64,000 nucleotides of DNA. Source: Lunularia cruciata. Its lineage: Eukaryota; Streptophyta; Marchantiopsida; Lunulariales; Lunulariaceae. The notes under the pieces were generated by a model. It was given only the letters and a program-made list of their open reading frames with translations. It made no database searches and had not been told where the DNA came from. How positions within the stretch are numbered: position 1 is the stretch's first letter; every line of letters starts with the position of its first letter. This document shows positions 31,101-44,000 of this stretch, piece after piece. A program made the position numbers and the translations under genes. The stretch covers positions 65,228,944-65,292,943 of the forward strand of contig OX419755.1 in assembly GCA_948567375.1 (NCBI GenBank), read 5' to 3'.

Positions 31101-34100
31101 TACAGCAATTTGAATAGCAGGGTCGACAAAGATCACATACCAGCTGTCTTAAAATGCTCCTCATCTCTCTTCGACCGGATGAGGTGCTTTTCAACCAATG
31201 CCACCACGGTGATGGTTGGACAACTGTAAAAAGTCCATCCACCCCCTCCATACCTGGTTCCACTTCTGCTCCTTCACTTGAATAGAGAATACTAGACAAA
31301 GACTTCCCTTCATTCTTAAAAACCAGCCACAGCTCTCTCGGTTCTATGGACTCAAATGACTCTACGTAGCGAACGATGTGCTTGTCCCCTTCTTCAAAAG
31401 TGCTTATTCTAAAATCAGATCCATCATGGCCCATAAACTTGTCAGTACCACCGGCTCCTGAATTTCGCTTCATAAAGCTCCGAGAAGAATTAAATCGCCA
31501 AGGACAAAATCCAGACCTTGAAGATGAGAACGGATTCCATGCTGGGCATGAGAATGAATATGAGTGCTTTGCAGCTCTTGCTCTGGCTATGGAAGCATTC
31601 AGAAATACTTCACCGAAGTACTTCTCGCGAAGTCCACTAAGATAAACATGGTTACCTCTTTCAACCTGCAATGATCGGAAACTGAACCTGAGACCGGCGT
31701 AAATAACATCGTATTGTGATTAAAGGTCTGTGGTACTACACCAAAGACTTCGACCTTGAATTTATAAGTTTTCTGCCTATCCTTGCTATAGAGGGGCAAT
31801 TTCACTTTGAGCAAAGATAATTCTCCTAACAATAGCATCTCCTTCAACGGATATTTGGGTGCAAGTGTATCCACTCTTGGCACCCAAATTATTGTTGGCA
31901 CTTAAGTACAACCAGAAAGAGGTCGATGGGGACTAACGACTCAACTTCTCGAGGTTGCCAGTATACCAAAACATTTCGACCGTTCAAGCTGAAGATAACT
32001 TACCAGAATGCGCTTGAGAACGTATGTTGTTCTCTCACGCTTGTTGCTATTCGCGGGTTCCGTCGTATGACTTCTCCCTTCATCTGTAGAACAAGAACTG
32101 TAAAATGTTGTGTTTGAGCTGGAAAACTCGTCCCTCTCACGTTCTTCAGGTGCTGATCGTGCCCTCCGTACAGCTAGCCATACTTCCCCAAATGCTCCTC
32201 GAGCAAAGTTTTTCTTGAGCATGTACCTGAAAGAAGTCATGACTTTAGCATGTTTTGCTTGTTAGATACTTGACGATGGTACGTTGGAACTCAGATTTTG
32301 CAGTGAAAGAAGAGATAATTCAGCGAACCTGTGATAGTGAATAGACGATGGGACAAATCCTGGACGGTCCGCTAGGCCACCCAAAAAGTCCATTTCTGGA
32401 AGCAGAGTCTGGCTATCTAAAGGAACAGACCCTAACAGAGCCAGAAAACGAGACAGGCCTTCAGGCCTCAAACACAACTCCTTTTCGTGAGTCTGTTTGG
32501 GTGTACAAACCAGATGTTCTCGATATACCTCCAAACTTCCTCCTGCTGAAAGAAACATATCAGTAGGGATACAGACTAGGTAGGACATACTGCTACACTT
32601 ATTAACGGAGCACCGTGCAAATCCAAAATCAACATTGGTATCCCTCAACTATTCAAAATGTGCCCTACACTTACAAGCATTGAAATAGGAAGTAACGCTT
32701 ACCCACTTCATTTCTCCTATCATACTCACGACCTCTCTGTGCCCCAGTCATAGGAAAACCCTCTCTATATTCGTTTTCATCCGTATACAGAATCCCTCCG
32801 TCCACAACATTCGTCGGTGGTACAATAGCATGTCTTGGTAGTGCCTCAATAAGTTCATAACAGTAAGGTGTATCCAAGTTGTGCATCTGCATTAATATCA
32901 TGACACTTGATGAATTTTATGTACCGTAAAGGAAAACGAAACTTGATGAATTTTATGTACCGTAAAGGAACGAAGACTTGAAAGGTGAGTGGTATACAAT
33001 GATGAGAACCTTTGTTCCTGCTATTTGAAGTAGATGGTCTATTCTCAGTCATTTTGACTTTTGATGTATCAAACATCCTAGCACTCAGCTTTCCCAGTCT
33101 CACCAGAGCAGACATTCCTGGTTGCACACAGCAAGACTCAACTCTCTCTTAACCTTCAAAGATAGTACAGCCGGTTCACTCACGCAGCACTAATAGCCTC
33201 CAATACTGAGATATCACAGAACACTCCTGAGATGATGTTTGACAGCTTAGGGCTTCACGAAATGCAGAGGGGAAGTGTTAGGAATCAACCCAGTAGAAGA
33301 ACTCCTGGCTGGGATTATATAGATACAGAGATCTGAAGGGTGTACTGAAGTGTGTGCTACCATACTGCTCATGTAACTCATGTAGCTCATGGAAAGCATG
33401 TGAATAGTATGCATGAACAGTAATTCTCCCATGAACAGTAACTCATGCGAACAGTAGCAGCATGAACAATAATTAACTCGTCTCATTCTAACAAGAAGTC
33501 CCTAAACTAGAGATTAACTAAACTAACACTCCCACTTAATGAGAATTTAAGACTATTCCCATTTCTACTACACATTTTATGTGTTTATCTTTAGGTAATG
33601 CTTTTGGAAACACATCTGCTGTCATCTCCTGTGTAGGACAGTAAACTAACTTCACAACATTCTCCTTTTCTTTCTCCTCTACAAATCTTCTTCTAATCTC
33701 AATGTGCTTAGTCCTTGGGTGATGTACAGGATTTTTGCTGAGTGCTATACTTCCTATATTGTCACAGTACAATGTAGTAGGACTTTCCCGCTCAAAACCC
33801 AGCTCCTTAAGAAGTCTCCTGTTCCAGATGACTTCTTGAGTAGCATTTGAGGCAGCCATAAATTCTGCCTCAGTAGTAGACAGTGCAACAGTGTTTGCTG
33901 TTTACTACGCCAACTGATTGCTCCACCGCTAAACATAACTACATATCCACTAGTTGATCTGCTATTATCCGTGTCATCTCCCCAACTAGCATCTGTATAT
34001 GCTTCAAGAGTAGGAGCAAGTATGTTCCCTTGCTTACTGTACTCCAAGAATGCATCTTGAGTACCCTTTAAGTACCTGAATACTCACTTTATACCTTTCT

Positions 34101-37100
34101 AATGTACTTGTGCAGGGTTGCTAGTATATCTAGCTAGTGCTCCCACTGCATAGCATATATCTGGTCTTGTACAGACCATGATAAACATTAGAGAACCAAG
34201 ACCATTCTGATACAACACTTTGTCACAGAGATTCATCTTCCCTTCTATGATTCTGTTGTGCTTCCACCCCAGATCAAGAGGTGTAGAGACAGGATTCGCC
34301 TCTGTCATCTGATACTTAGCTAGTATGGATCTCATATACTGTGGTTGACTGATTCGGATCCATCCTGCTTCTCTGTCTCTGCTCACTTTGATTCCCAAAA
34401 CGAGTTCTACAGGACCAAGGCTAGTCATCTCAAAAACAGAGCACAAGAAATCTATCACTCCTTTGATAGATTCACTGTTCCCCAACAGTAATAGATCATC
34501 TACATATACAGCTATGTATACATCATCTCTAGTATACACACTCATGTCAGAATCTGCTCGGTTGAAATCCTGCTCTCTCAAGTATGAGTCTAGTTTCTCA
34601 TACCAGGCTCTAGGAGCTTGCTTAAGACCGTATGAGTCTAGTTTCTCATACCAGGTTCTAGGAGCTTGCTTAAGACCATATAAAGCCTTCTTAAACACGT
34701 ATACTTTTCCTTTGCCTTCAGTATATCCCTCTGGAACATCCATGTAGATAGTCTCTCTCAAATCTCCATTGAGAAAGAATGTTTTCACATCTAATTGCTC
34801 CATTTCCCAATCTCTCTCTGCTGCAAGAGCTAGAAGCATGCGAATGGATCCATACCTGGCAACTGGTGCAAAAGTTTCTGAATAATCTATTGATGCTTTC
34901 TGATTGAAGCCTTTGCAACAAGTCTTGCCTTGTACTTCAGGATCTCATTCTCAGCTCCATGTTTGACCCTGAAAACCCATTTGCAGCCAATTGCTTTCCT
35001 ACCTGGTGGTAAATCAGCTAGTACCCATGTACCATTAGTCTGAAGAGACTTCTTCTCTTCTGCTATAGCCATCTCCCACTGACTCGAATCTGGTCTGAGC
35101 ATAGCTTGCTGTAAAGTGTCTGGATCACAATCTTCATGACAGATGTAAGATTCATCTAACATCTCTTCTGATAGAAAACCAAGTCTGTCAATAGGTTTTC
35201 TATCTCTCTGTGATCTTCTTGGCTCTGTGCCCAGAAGATTCATGCCGTCTCTTGACATCTCTGGAGTCTCACTCAGAGATTCTGCATCTGCAGTTTGCTT
35301 CTGGGAGTCATCTTCTGTAGTATCAGGATCAGAAAACACTGTCTGTATAGGCCTTCTTTTGTACACCTTCAGACTCTCCTTTGGTGAACCATCAGCTTCA
35401 GGTAGAGATTGCTCTTCTGATGATTGATCTGAAAAACTGACTCTGCAGCTTGGGAAGATAGATTGATCAGGCTGATCAAACTGATTAGCTTGCTTCTGCA
35501 ACTCATCACTATTCTCACTCCAAGTCCTCAATTCATCAAAGAGTACATCTCTACTCCTGATGATCTGTCCAGACTTAGGATTGTACAGAAGATATCCTTT
35601 CAGTCCCTCTTCATATCCTACAAAAAGCATTCTCTCAACCTTCTTTGTGAACTTCCTCCTCTGCTCCTTGGGGATATGAACATAAGCAGGACATCCAAAA
35701 ACTTTCAAAGCTGAAAGATTAGGTTTCTTACCACTCCAACATTCTTCAGGAGTTCTTCCTTGTGATAAGAACCATGCTTGCTACTCTTTGTAGTGGAAGG
35801 TTTATCACTCCCTCTTATCTCTGATGTATCAGACATCACTACTGCAATACTAGACCTCTCTCTTTGTATCACAGCTCACAAGCATCAAGTAGGTTCTCTC
35901 ACGCAGCACTAGTAGCCTCTAATACTGAGATATCAAAACACAATCCTGAGATGATGTTAGGCAACTCAGGACTTCACGAAATGCAAGGAAGAGGGTGTTG
36001 GGAATCACCCTTGTTGAAGACCTACTTGAAACAGGAGCAGAAAGCACCCTTATATACACTTCAGCAAACCCTAGGGGGTTGCTTTGCTTAACCCTAATTA
36101 GGGCTGCACCCCTCTTTACCCTAAGTAGAAGATATTTAGTAGGGCTTCTAGAGGATTCTAACAAAACCTTGAAAACAAGGGAAGTCTCTAAACTAGAGAT
36201 TAACTAAACTAACAGACTATCTACTTCAAAGAGCAGGAACAAAAGTTCTCATCACTAATAACTTCCAAAACTGAGGTATCACAGAACATTCCTGAGATGA
36301 TGTTAAACAGCTCAGTGCTTCGTGAAATGCAGAAAGGAAGTGTTAAAAATCAACCCCAGTAGAAAAATTCCTAGTTGAGATTATATAGAAGGGTGTGCTT
36401 AAAGGTGTGTTGAAGGGTGTACTACCATACTGCTCATGTAACTCGTGTAGTTCATGGAAAGCATGTGAACAGTATACATGAACAGTAACTCGCACATGAA
36501 CAGTAACTCAAACATGAACAGTAACTCACACATGAACAATAACCCATGTGAACAATAAGTAACTCGTCTCATTCTAACAAGAAGTCCCTAAACTAGAGAT
36601 TAACTAAACTAACATACAATAATCTATATCTAGATTTTTCAACCTCCTGGACCTCTTGTAGTTCAATGCTTTTACTGTACAAGGACAATATGAACAGAAA
36701 AACTAAGACCTGACGTCAGATACGCTTGTTGATGATTGTTAATCCCTCCCAATTAAAGGGTGTTGCACATATCCACTTACAGTACCAGACGCAAACCAAG
36801 CCTGCAGATCTTACCATGAGCGCGGAGGATTTATTTTGAATGTGGCTCTTGCTCCATGTTCTTGATGTACTGTCTTTTGGTGATACAGAGCCAGGTTGTG
36901 GAACTGGCTTCAGTCCAGTTTCGTCAGCAAGCCTTTGTGGGAACCCGTCGCTCAATGGGTTGATATCTGCAAGACGACGCATTATGAAGTCAGTCCAATA
37001 CCTGCACCTCAAACAACTTGGGACTTCAGTATATTTGTGATATTGGCAACCATCTGTTAGTTCACACAAGTTGAAGTGTTTAGTACTGACTTGATAGTTT

Positions 37101-40100
37101 ATTCAAAGACGCTATGCAAAATAAGAAGATGTAAGTTAGGAAGCTGAGTGTTCTTGCCAACGTAAATGACGAGAACCATACCGGTTTGTACGTCTTCAGT
37201 TAGATATGATGCTTCATCTGTGGTCTTAACAGCAAGCGGGATGAGTGGCAAAGGTTGTAAGGAGAGTACAATGATAGCAACATTATCCATCGTTCCTAAC
37301 TCTAAGGCAGCCTCCCCCACCGCTTGAGCCATTGACTGAACCAAGCCCGTTTCTTCTTCCGGTGTACTTTTAATTGTGGGAGAAGCTCCTGCTGGATCTT
37401 CCTCTTTGCTCTCGTGCGACGGACTAATAGCCCCATAATACTTCTTACTTTTCTCTTCCAAAATGCCTTCTTCCGATACTTCTGAACGCTCTTCTGTGTC
37501 CGGATTTGGCCTGGCATCCATGGTTGTTCTCGTCTTGCTTCAATTTCTTAGAAGAAAGAGTGAAATTTCACGACAACTTATATCATTCTACATGATAGTT
37601 AGTTCTAGGTGCATAAGCTTGTAGTATATAGATATATGAGGGACAGAAGCTGTTCGAGGAACGGAAGATCCAGATCTCACTAAATGCATATGAAGTGCAG
37701 ATGAAATGGCAATAAAATGAAAGCAGAACTGACTGAAAAAGATAACCAAGATATCCTGTAGGATAGCACAAGCTTGTAGGATAGTGTAACCCAATGACAC
37801 GAGCCAAAGAAATTTGTAGGTCAACAAAGTACCTGATGTAGTAATCGCTTGGGTGAGTATATGCCTTCCCGACGGGAAGCATTGCTATGGGAGCGCCGTT
37901 TCTTGAGTTATCCAGTCCCAGCAAAGCAAAAGCATCCTCCTTCACCGAGATAGCATAAAGAATATCGCAGACATTCTGAGAACTGAGTTTCTCGAAGACT
38001 CCATCAGATGCAATGGCTAGAAAGGTTTGATTGTTTGGAATCTTTACCCAGCCTGTGAACTCTGGATCAGCAATGATTCCAAACCTGACACATCCAAATC
38101 AGCGAAATACATCCAAAAGTTCGAGATGGACCAAAACACAGTGAAAATAATTTACTAGATTTCTATTCATGAAGGAACTTGTAGATTGCCTATTAAGTCC
38201 AATATGGTAACAGGCACTACTGTAAATGAATTTGGAAGCAGCAGGATCAATCCCTCAGAAATCAAATGCTTTTGTTACTTACTCTTTCAAGTGAACATCA
38301 CCGATAGCGCGAGAAACCGCCAGTTTCCCATTGACACGGGCCACGCCCCCAGATTTCGCTACAAAACCCCCAGCAGTCACGACACGTTCTTCCTCATCAA
38401 CTCTGTCGGGACTGTGGTCACGTGTAAGTTCCCTTGTCCTAAAACCTACCTTGCATGCTCTCTTGTGGACTCCAGGCACCCTTTGCCGCTTGAGTCCAGG
38501 TTTTGGACCACAAGTCACCTCGTCTGCAGAAAATTGCACATTAGCATCTTGTATACCCTCTTAAACAGGCACTGAGCAATGTCTCCTAGCAGTACCAGCC
38601 AAAAGACTCAACTTTATGAAAGTCATTCAGCGCCGGGGAAGGGGGCTACTCCGGTCAGGCCTCGAAGATCGTTCTGTATGATCTACAGAAACCATGCCTC
38701 GATATCTCGCTGGACTGAACCAAAACAATAATGCGCAGACTTTCCGTCCTTCAGAGTGATAGATTGCATAATGCCCCCGAGACTTGCTCTAAGTGTACGG
38801 AGAGATATATTTGTTGAAAAGACTGTGACAAATGTAGCCATCAAAGGAGATATTATGCCACACGATATCGAGCTGGATGAAAGATTCCATTCAAAACCAG
38901 AGCTCGTCAATTCAGCCCAATTATATTACTGGTTATCACCTCTTATTCTTTGAAATTCATCTTTGAGTCAGAACTTTTAGCATACCTGAGGGCTCACAAA
39001 AGAATGCTTTGGAGTCACCAAGGTTTGCAATCAATAAGTCATCTTCCACCTGGAGGACGATGCACGCTGTAGTTCCAGCGTAGAGACCGAGCTTCCTTGC
39101 GTCCTGTGTCATGATTGCATGATTAGAACTGGAAGCAAGAATCAAGATCCTGGACAACAACAACAAAAGAAAACTTTTTTCTCTACTTCCCAGTGTAGTC
39201 AGCCTGGTTAAAAGCAGCTAGCCGAGCTAACTTTCAAAAACATGAAGAGGGATAGCCCTGTATTTCCCGATGAGATCCACGCGGAATCATCTATTGGGAA
39301 ACAATAACAACTGAAAGCCATTCGGACAAGCGGTACTCCGAATGGGCTGCTTCATGAAAAGACGATGGGTTGACTGTGGGTACAATTAATAAATTTCCAT
39401 GAACAAATTGTTAAAGCTGGAGCACTTACCAGTGAGAAGCTTGAGTCGATAGAATAGATTGTCCTGTACAATCCTTCTTCCAGTATCTGTCTGATGGTAA
39501 CACCATCTTCCAACACTGAAGTAAAGCCACGTGAACGGTTTCAGCCTTCAGCTTTGTAACAAACAACAACGCAATACTTAAAAGTGAACGACTCGTACGT
39601 CTTCTTTTCTCCAGTGCTCCAAATCTTATCCCTCTCTTCCGCGCTGGTTTGGTGCAGCATTTTAGAGCTACAGCATGGACTGAATTTGGCTGGTGCTCCT
39701 GTTCTTCAGCATACTTTTCCCCAGCTTCAAGAGAACGTTATAACGAGCTACATTATTATCTCAGCTCTTCTTCAGCTCTTCAGTTTCTAAGCTTAAATTT
39801 TAAAGATTTACCTTTCCGGGTGAAGTGCCTCCATCTTTCTTCAGGAAGAACTCCTGCTTGGTCTCTTGCCCCATCAAAGTCCTTCTCTACAGTTTTGCAA
39901 CCCTCGTCTCGGTTGTCCTTGACGATCCCTACCTCAGATATATGCACGCCATCATCCCCCAAAAACTTCGCTGCCTGTGAAGATGCTTCAGAATCTAGCC
40001 ACTCCACACCATGTCCTGTCTCAAGCAAGACACCAGCAGCAGAAACCTCCATTTCACGTTGAGCATCTTGAAACCACGTTCCTTGATTCAGCTGTGTGTC

Positions 40101-41059
40101 GTCTTGCAACAAGGTCTTGCGCCCCACTGTCAAAGCTAATTCATTGCTATCTAGAATTTGAGAAAAATGATCCAAAAAGTGCTGGTAGAAACTTTCAGCG
40201 GTGAAAGTGCTGGCTTCTTGTCCACCATGACCATCGAAAATAGCATATAACCCCACAGAGATATTTTCAGTTGCTGTAACAGTAGCCCAAAACATATGAC
40301 CATAGGGTTAGCTTCTCCAGAGAAAGTTCGGCAGCTCAGCAAACTAAATATCTGCCTAATTTGCTAGATTTCCTAAACCCTCCGCAATTATATTCATTTC
40401 TGTTCCATGTTCACCTTCACCTTCAAGAGGTTTGCACCTTCTGACCCCATAGTTAAACGTGATGCTGTTCTTCAAAAAGGACTTCTCGTTTAAATCAGTA
40501 ATGAAAACTTGCCCCAAATTGAGTTGGCATTATTATGCAATTCTCTCAGAACCACAGCATGAAGAAGATCCGAAATCTCATGTCCAGTAAACGAGAAGCA
40601 TGTCCACAGTCAGGCGGATTGGATCTTACCAGATACTGGTAAATAAATATGTGATAAACAAATGGCGCGATCTTCCTGTGATGGCCTTCGGCCCTGGAAA
40701 ACTGCAACTCCACAAGCTTGAACTTTGTTCTGAATTATCCTGCTAGGATCCTCATTTTCAGATCCATTAGACCGTTGTATATCAGGGCTTTGCAGGGACT
40801 CAATGCCCGCCTGAAATGCGTGATTCTCCCGAGGTACTGACTCCACTTCGTATACACTTCCTCGCTCTCTGCAATTATTAGGGGTATCTTGTTCTGAAAC
40901 TCTGGCGCCAAATTGGCCCGTTACTACTGAGCAAAATTCCTCCGGATAACTAGAAGTTGAAGAAACTGCTGGCTCATCCTGGTTCCCATGCGCTGGTAAA
41001 CAGTTCTCAGTACTCAGCAAGATGCAAGAAAAATATACCGTCAATGCACACAACCTCAT
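28132..41059 (-). CDS. PP2C phosphatase-protein kinase fusion protein (PP2C51-like)
   Basis: Twenty-one exons join in phase to 1,337 residues: 41059-40630, 40273-39812, 39515-39430, 39103-38986, 38523-38283, 38084-37833, 37510-37182, 37023-36815, 32886-32703, 32545-32329, 32226-32004, 31665-31141, 30490-30433, 30165-30087, 29904-29830, 29714-29631, 29289-29146, 28899-28809, 28697-28615, 28343-28289, 28200-28132. Residues 1-23 look like a signal peptide or anchor. The PP2C domain has RRPSQEDR (124-131), DGHGG (157-161), GDSKA (355-359), SDG (472-474) and DN (605-606), with a ~100-residue insert after DGHGG. The kinase has GAFGEV (853-858; first loop glycine replaced by Ala), Lys914, HRDIKPEN (Asp1108) and DFG (1142-1144), so both halves look catalytically competent. 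Arabidopsis has the same pair at At3g63340/At3g63330 (from memory). The copia insertion at 33000-36614 lies in the intron between the halves. Exon 8 start and the 32542/32545 acceptor choice are the least certain. Confidence 0.87.
30613..30700 (+). repeat. dispersed repeat, copy 3, intronic
   Basis: AAGCCGTTCACATAACGGGG followed by GATCCAGAACCCACTTAGGA is a shorter, diverged copy of the repeat at 25155 and 37623. It lies within an intron of the PP2C-kinase gene. Confidence 0.45.
32905..32970. repeat. 36-bp tandem duplication in an intron
   Basis: ACTTGATGAATTTTATGTAC followed by CGTAAAGGAA occurs twice, starting near 32905 and 32941, just left of the copia insertion and just before the exon starting at 32886. 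Confidence 0.85.
33000..33528 (-). repeat. left (3') LTR of the copia element
   Basis: TGATGAGAACC...AACTAAACTAACA, 529 bp, with imperfect CATGAACAGTAA repeats inside. Same family as the solo LTR at 27510-28025. Confidence 0.88.
33529..35762 (-). pseudogene. copia integrase C-terminus, RT and RNase H
   Basis: The integrase tail opens at 35762 with GRTPEECWSGKKPN and LKVFGCPAYVHIPK, then a low-complexity linker. RT has YGLKQAPRAWYEKLDSY and the YVDDLLLLG catalytic box; RNase H has AYTDASWGDD and YCDNIGSIALSKNP. A 16-residue in-frame duplication (YEKLDSYGLKQAPRTW) occurs at 34583-34678. Breaks: TAG at 34099-34101 and TGA at 34084-34086, both where the family has Trp, and a frameshift near 33895. 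The element cannot be autonomous. Confidence 0.9.
35763..36614 (-). repeat. composite right LTR of the copia element
   Basis: Three parts can be seen. 35763-36214 is a full but diverged LTR (TGATAAGAACC...AACTAACA). 36215-36254 is 40 bp of LTR start in inverted orientation. 36255-36614 is the remainder of a standard LTR from CTAATAACTTCC to AACTAACA. The integrase fragment abuts the first part directly, without a primer-binding site. Confidence 0.75.
37623..37742 (+). repeat. dispersed repeat, copy 4, intronic
   Basis: This is the closest match to the copy at 25155: CTGTTCGAGGAACGGAAGAT, CCAGATCTCACTAAATGCAT, and AAATGAAAGCAGAACTGACT. It sits in the intron between exons ending at 37833 and starting at 37510. 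Confidence 0.6.
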
Positions 41060-44000
41060 GTCAATTGACTTCTGCGTACAGTATCGTGCACATTCCCTCA
41101 GTATGTATTCACCTAAAATTTGGAAGCTAACACCAATTGCTCAATGTATATTAGTGCGTACTTCAAAATCCACTTCTCGTGCTCACAGTATCTGGAAAAT
41201 ATGCAATTGTTGAAACTCTGATGTTCGCGTTCATTGTCCCCGCCCTTCAAATGGAATAATTGAAATATGTCGACTGTTCTACGTCCCTAGATCTTATTTA
41301 GAATCTTTCGGTTGATAGACCCATCAGAGATCAGAGTCACCGATTCACGAGTAGCAGCTGCTGGAACTGGAGAAAGGTCGCGGAGATGTCGTAAATTCTC
41401 AAGGAATATTTCGCTTACGGCTGCGGCCTCGAATAGAAACCGTGAAGAATGAAATTAAGTGCCTTCAAGCATCAACCAATCCGCATGTACAAACGGACGG
41501 ACGCCGGTCCACAAAGGATGATATGTGTACTTTGCTTTAAGATTCACGCCGTAAAACAATCGATGAGACAATATCCTTTTGGGCATAACATTTCCCACGA
41601 TTTCAAAATTATTCAGTTTATCGGTGAGGCGGTTCTCGTCGGGGAAGTCAGTTCGGTTACCCTGGAGAAGTGTGCACAAAATCAAGGAGTGCACTCTACT
41701 ATGCAGAATTGAGATCGGATCACCGCAGCCTCCTCGCTTCCAAGCGTATTTTCTGTCATCACGTATATTCAATTGGAATTTTGTAATGAAATGTTGTTGG
41801 ATCTCTAGTTTACATCTTTGACTAGAAAGTCCTAATGGCTTCCCACTAAGGGCGGTCGCGTTTCCACTTGGCACTAATCCAAACTCCAAAATATAAAGAG
41901 CTCAGTACTTCCTTCATGAGGTGAAGTTCGTGTTTACCCAGAGGACGATTCTGGGATCATCTTCAGCATAACCTGCTGGTGATCAGAATTTACTTCCAAA
42001 AGTTAATTGCCGCGACCATTGTCAGCGTTCGGATGGATCGGGACCTGGACACGAGGATGGACAGGTTGAGGTTACCCCGGACTCAGGACTTGAGGTCTGG
42101 TGCAGGAGGTCCTCCGGGTGACATGTGACCGCCTGAGCTCTTACCACGTCTCCGACTCGTCGGACGTCAATGTTTTCCGTGTCCCAAATCATTGCTTGAA
42201 GGGGCATGTACAACAGTGTCCTTAACAAGTTCGTAAACTATAAAAGTATCCTCAACGACTTGTTATTTATAAAAATACCCCTGGTTGGTACCAGGGGCAT
42301 GGCTTTGGTTCTCGGGTTGGGCCGGGGAAGTGCGGGCTATGTCGAGCTTTGGAGGAGTTCCGTGTGGGTCGTACCAACTTGGTATCTTCACGTGGTCGCT
42401 TTTGTTCACCACACACACGCATAAAGACAAACAAACACTAATAAAGACACACAAGCAAACAGCAATATTATTTTATTTTTGTGCTTGGAATTCCAACCTC
42501 TAGAAATAGCACTAGTATGGAACAATCAATCAAGTGAGTTCATTTATTATCTCCTTAGTCTGAAATGAAAGTGAAATACACACAAATATAAACCCCAAAG
42601 GAAAGAAAAAAAGAGAACAAAGCATCAACGGTGCAACAAAACCGAGCTCCGAGCCCAATGAAACCCAAGGGCCAAAAAAAAAACAACAACCAAAGCCCCA
42701 AGCCAAACCCCAAGGGAGTCAACAAAGCAAGCTGTAGAAAAGCAACAAGAAAATTATTGTTGAGTTGTGTGATAGAGGTAATCTAGTGGTATATCTGGTA
42801 AGTGAGGAAGAAGAGCTCTAGATATGATGGAAACTCCCATTGTTGTTGCTCTTCTATGAAGACTCCATGCTTGAGAGTGTTGAAGTGTGACTAAACCTCT
42901 CTATTGGAAGTAGGAGTTGAGCATTACTTGGGAGACAACCATAGCCCCTCTCTTATGTAAAGAACCTCAAGCAGCTTCCCTAAGCAGTCCATTAAGATGG
43001 TGATGAAGGTGCACAAAAATCTCCACTACGAGAGGAACATAGGTATTGGAGGCGGCGGTAGTGCATAATGATCTTCCTTTCCTCAAGCTGCAATGGTGGT
43101 TGTTTTTCCTACCTAAGACATGCTCGTGCTTTTGTCTTTGCTCATAGGGAGTTCACAACCACCAAATCATACAAAGTACGCCAACCATGCATGAATGTAA
43201 CAATATTTGCACTCACTAGAAGTGTAGATGGTCATCGTAAGTCCAACCACCAATCAATTTGAACCTGGGACCATGTAGATTGGAGGAGTTGAGTCATTGC
43301 TATGCCACAAATGGCATTGTGAACTCTAGTGGGCTCTTCTCTTACATCACACCATAAAAGATGCATACATTAGGTGTCAAATGTAGAACCAAAGGGGCAC
43401 AAAATTGGGAGTCCAAGTAGGGCTAGATGTGGAAGACCCAACCCTAGGCAGAGTGTGGTGGAGAACTCATCCAAAGTGAAAAAAAAATCCTCTACCAATG
43501 GGGAGGCATGGAACCAAGCTCCTGAGCCTTTCCCTCCATGGGAAAGAATCCTAGCTCTGTTAGATAAAGGTGCATAAGTGAGGATGCTATAAAAAGGTGT
43601 GGGTGTGCATACACTCATTGATGTTTGCTTGAATCTTCCTAGAGTCTAGTGAAACAAAATCTGCAAATGCTTGAAGTATTGTGTCTGTAGGTCTTGTGTA
43701 AAAGATCACAAGCCAATCATAGATAAACTTGAAAGTCATGGGTGTTTGAATCTACTACCATGATAGGTGCCAATATAAAAGGACAACCATGGTGTAAGAA
43801 CTTGTCAATTGAGTATGGTGCCACTAGGCCCAAGCACCTATAAAAATTTCCAATTATATTGCCAATTATAATTTGATGGTATCTTATAGGATGAGACGAT
43901 ATCCTCCCATGTCTATAGGTAAGGTTATCTAGACTCTACACCACTCCTCCAATAGTTTGAGGAGTATACATGGCCCTAGAAGAATAGAGAAGGTATGACA

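Larger units (their letters stand above)
33000..36614 (-). mobile_element. truncated Ty1/copia element inserted in the PP2C-kinase intron
   Basis: The element is flanked by TACAA on both sides (32995-32999 and 36615-36619). The left LTR is 33000-33528, followed inward by CTCCCACTT, the polypurine tract of a minus-strand element. Coding sequence is the C-terminal part of integrase, RT and RNase H only; gag, protease and the N-terminal half of integrase are missing. The right LTR is composite (see 35763-36614). Intact TSDs show the insertion was a normal integration and that rearrangement came before or after it without disturbing the ends. Confidence 0.9.

Noticed and set aside
28132-32886. 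Kinase as a separate gene from the phosphatase
   Set aside because: The phosphatase exon ends phase 0 at a good donor with no stop, the kinase side begins phase 0 at an acceptor, and Arabidopsis has the same arrangement. Transcript data could still show separate products.
41455-41889. 144-codon frame upstream of the PP2C-kinase gene
   Set aside because: Composition is not convincing and no domain or splice context supports it.
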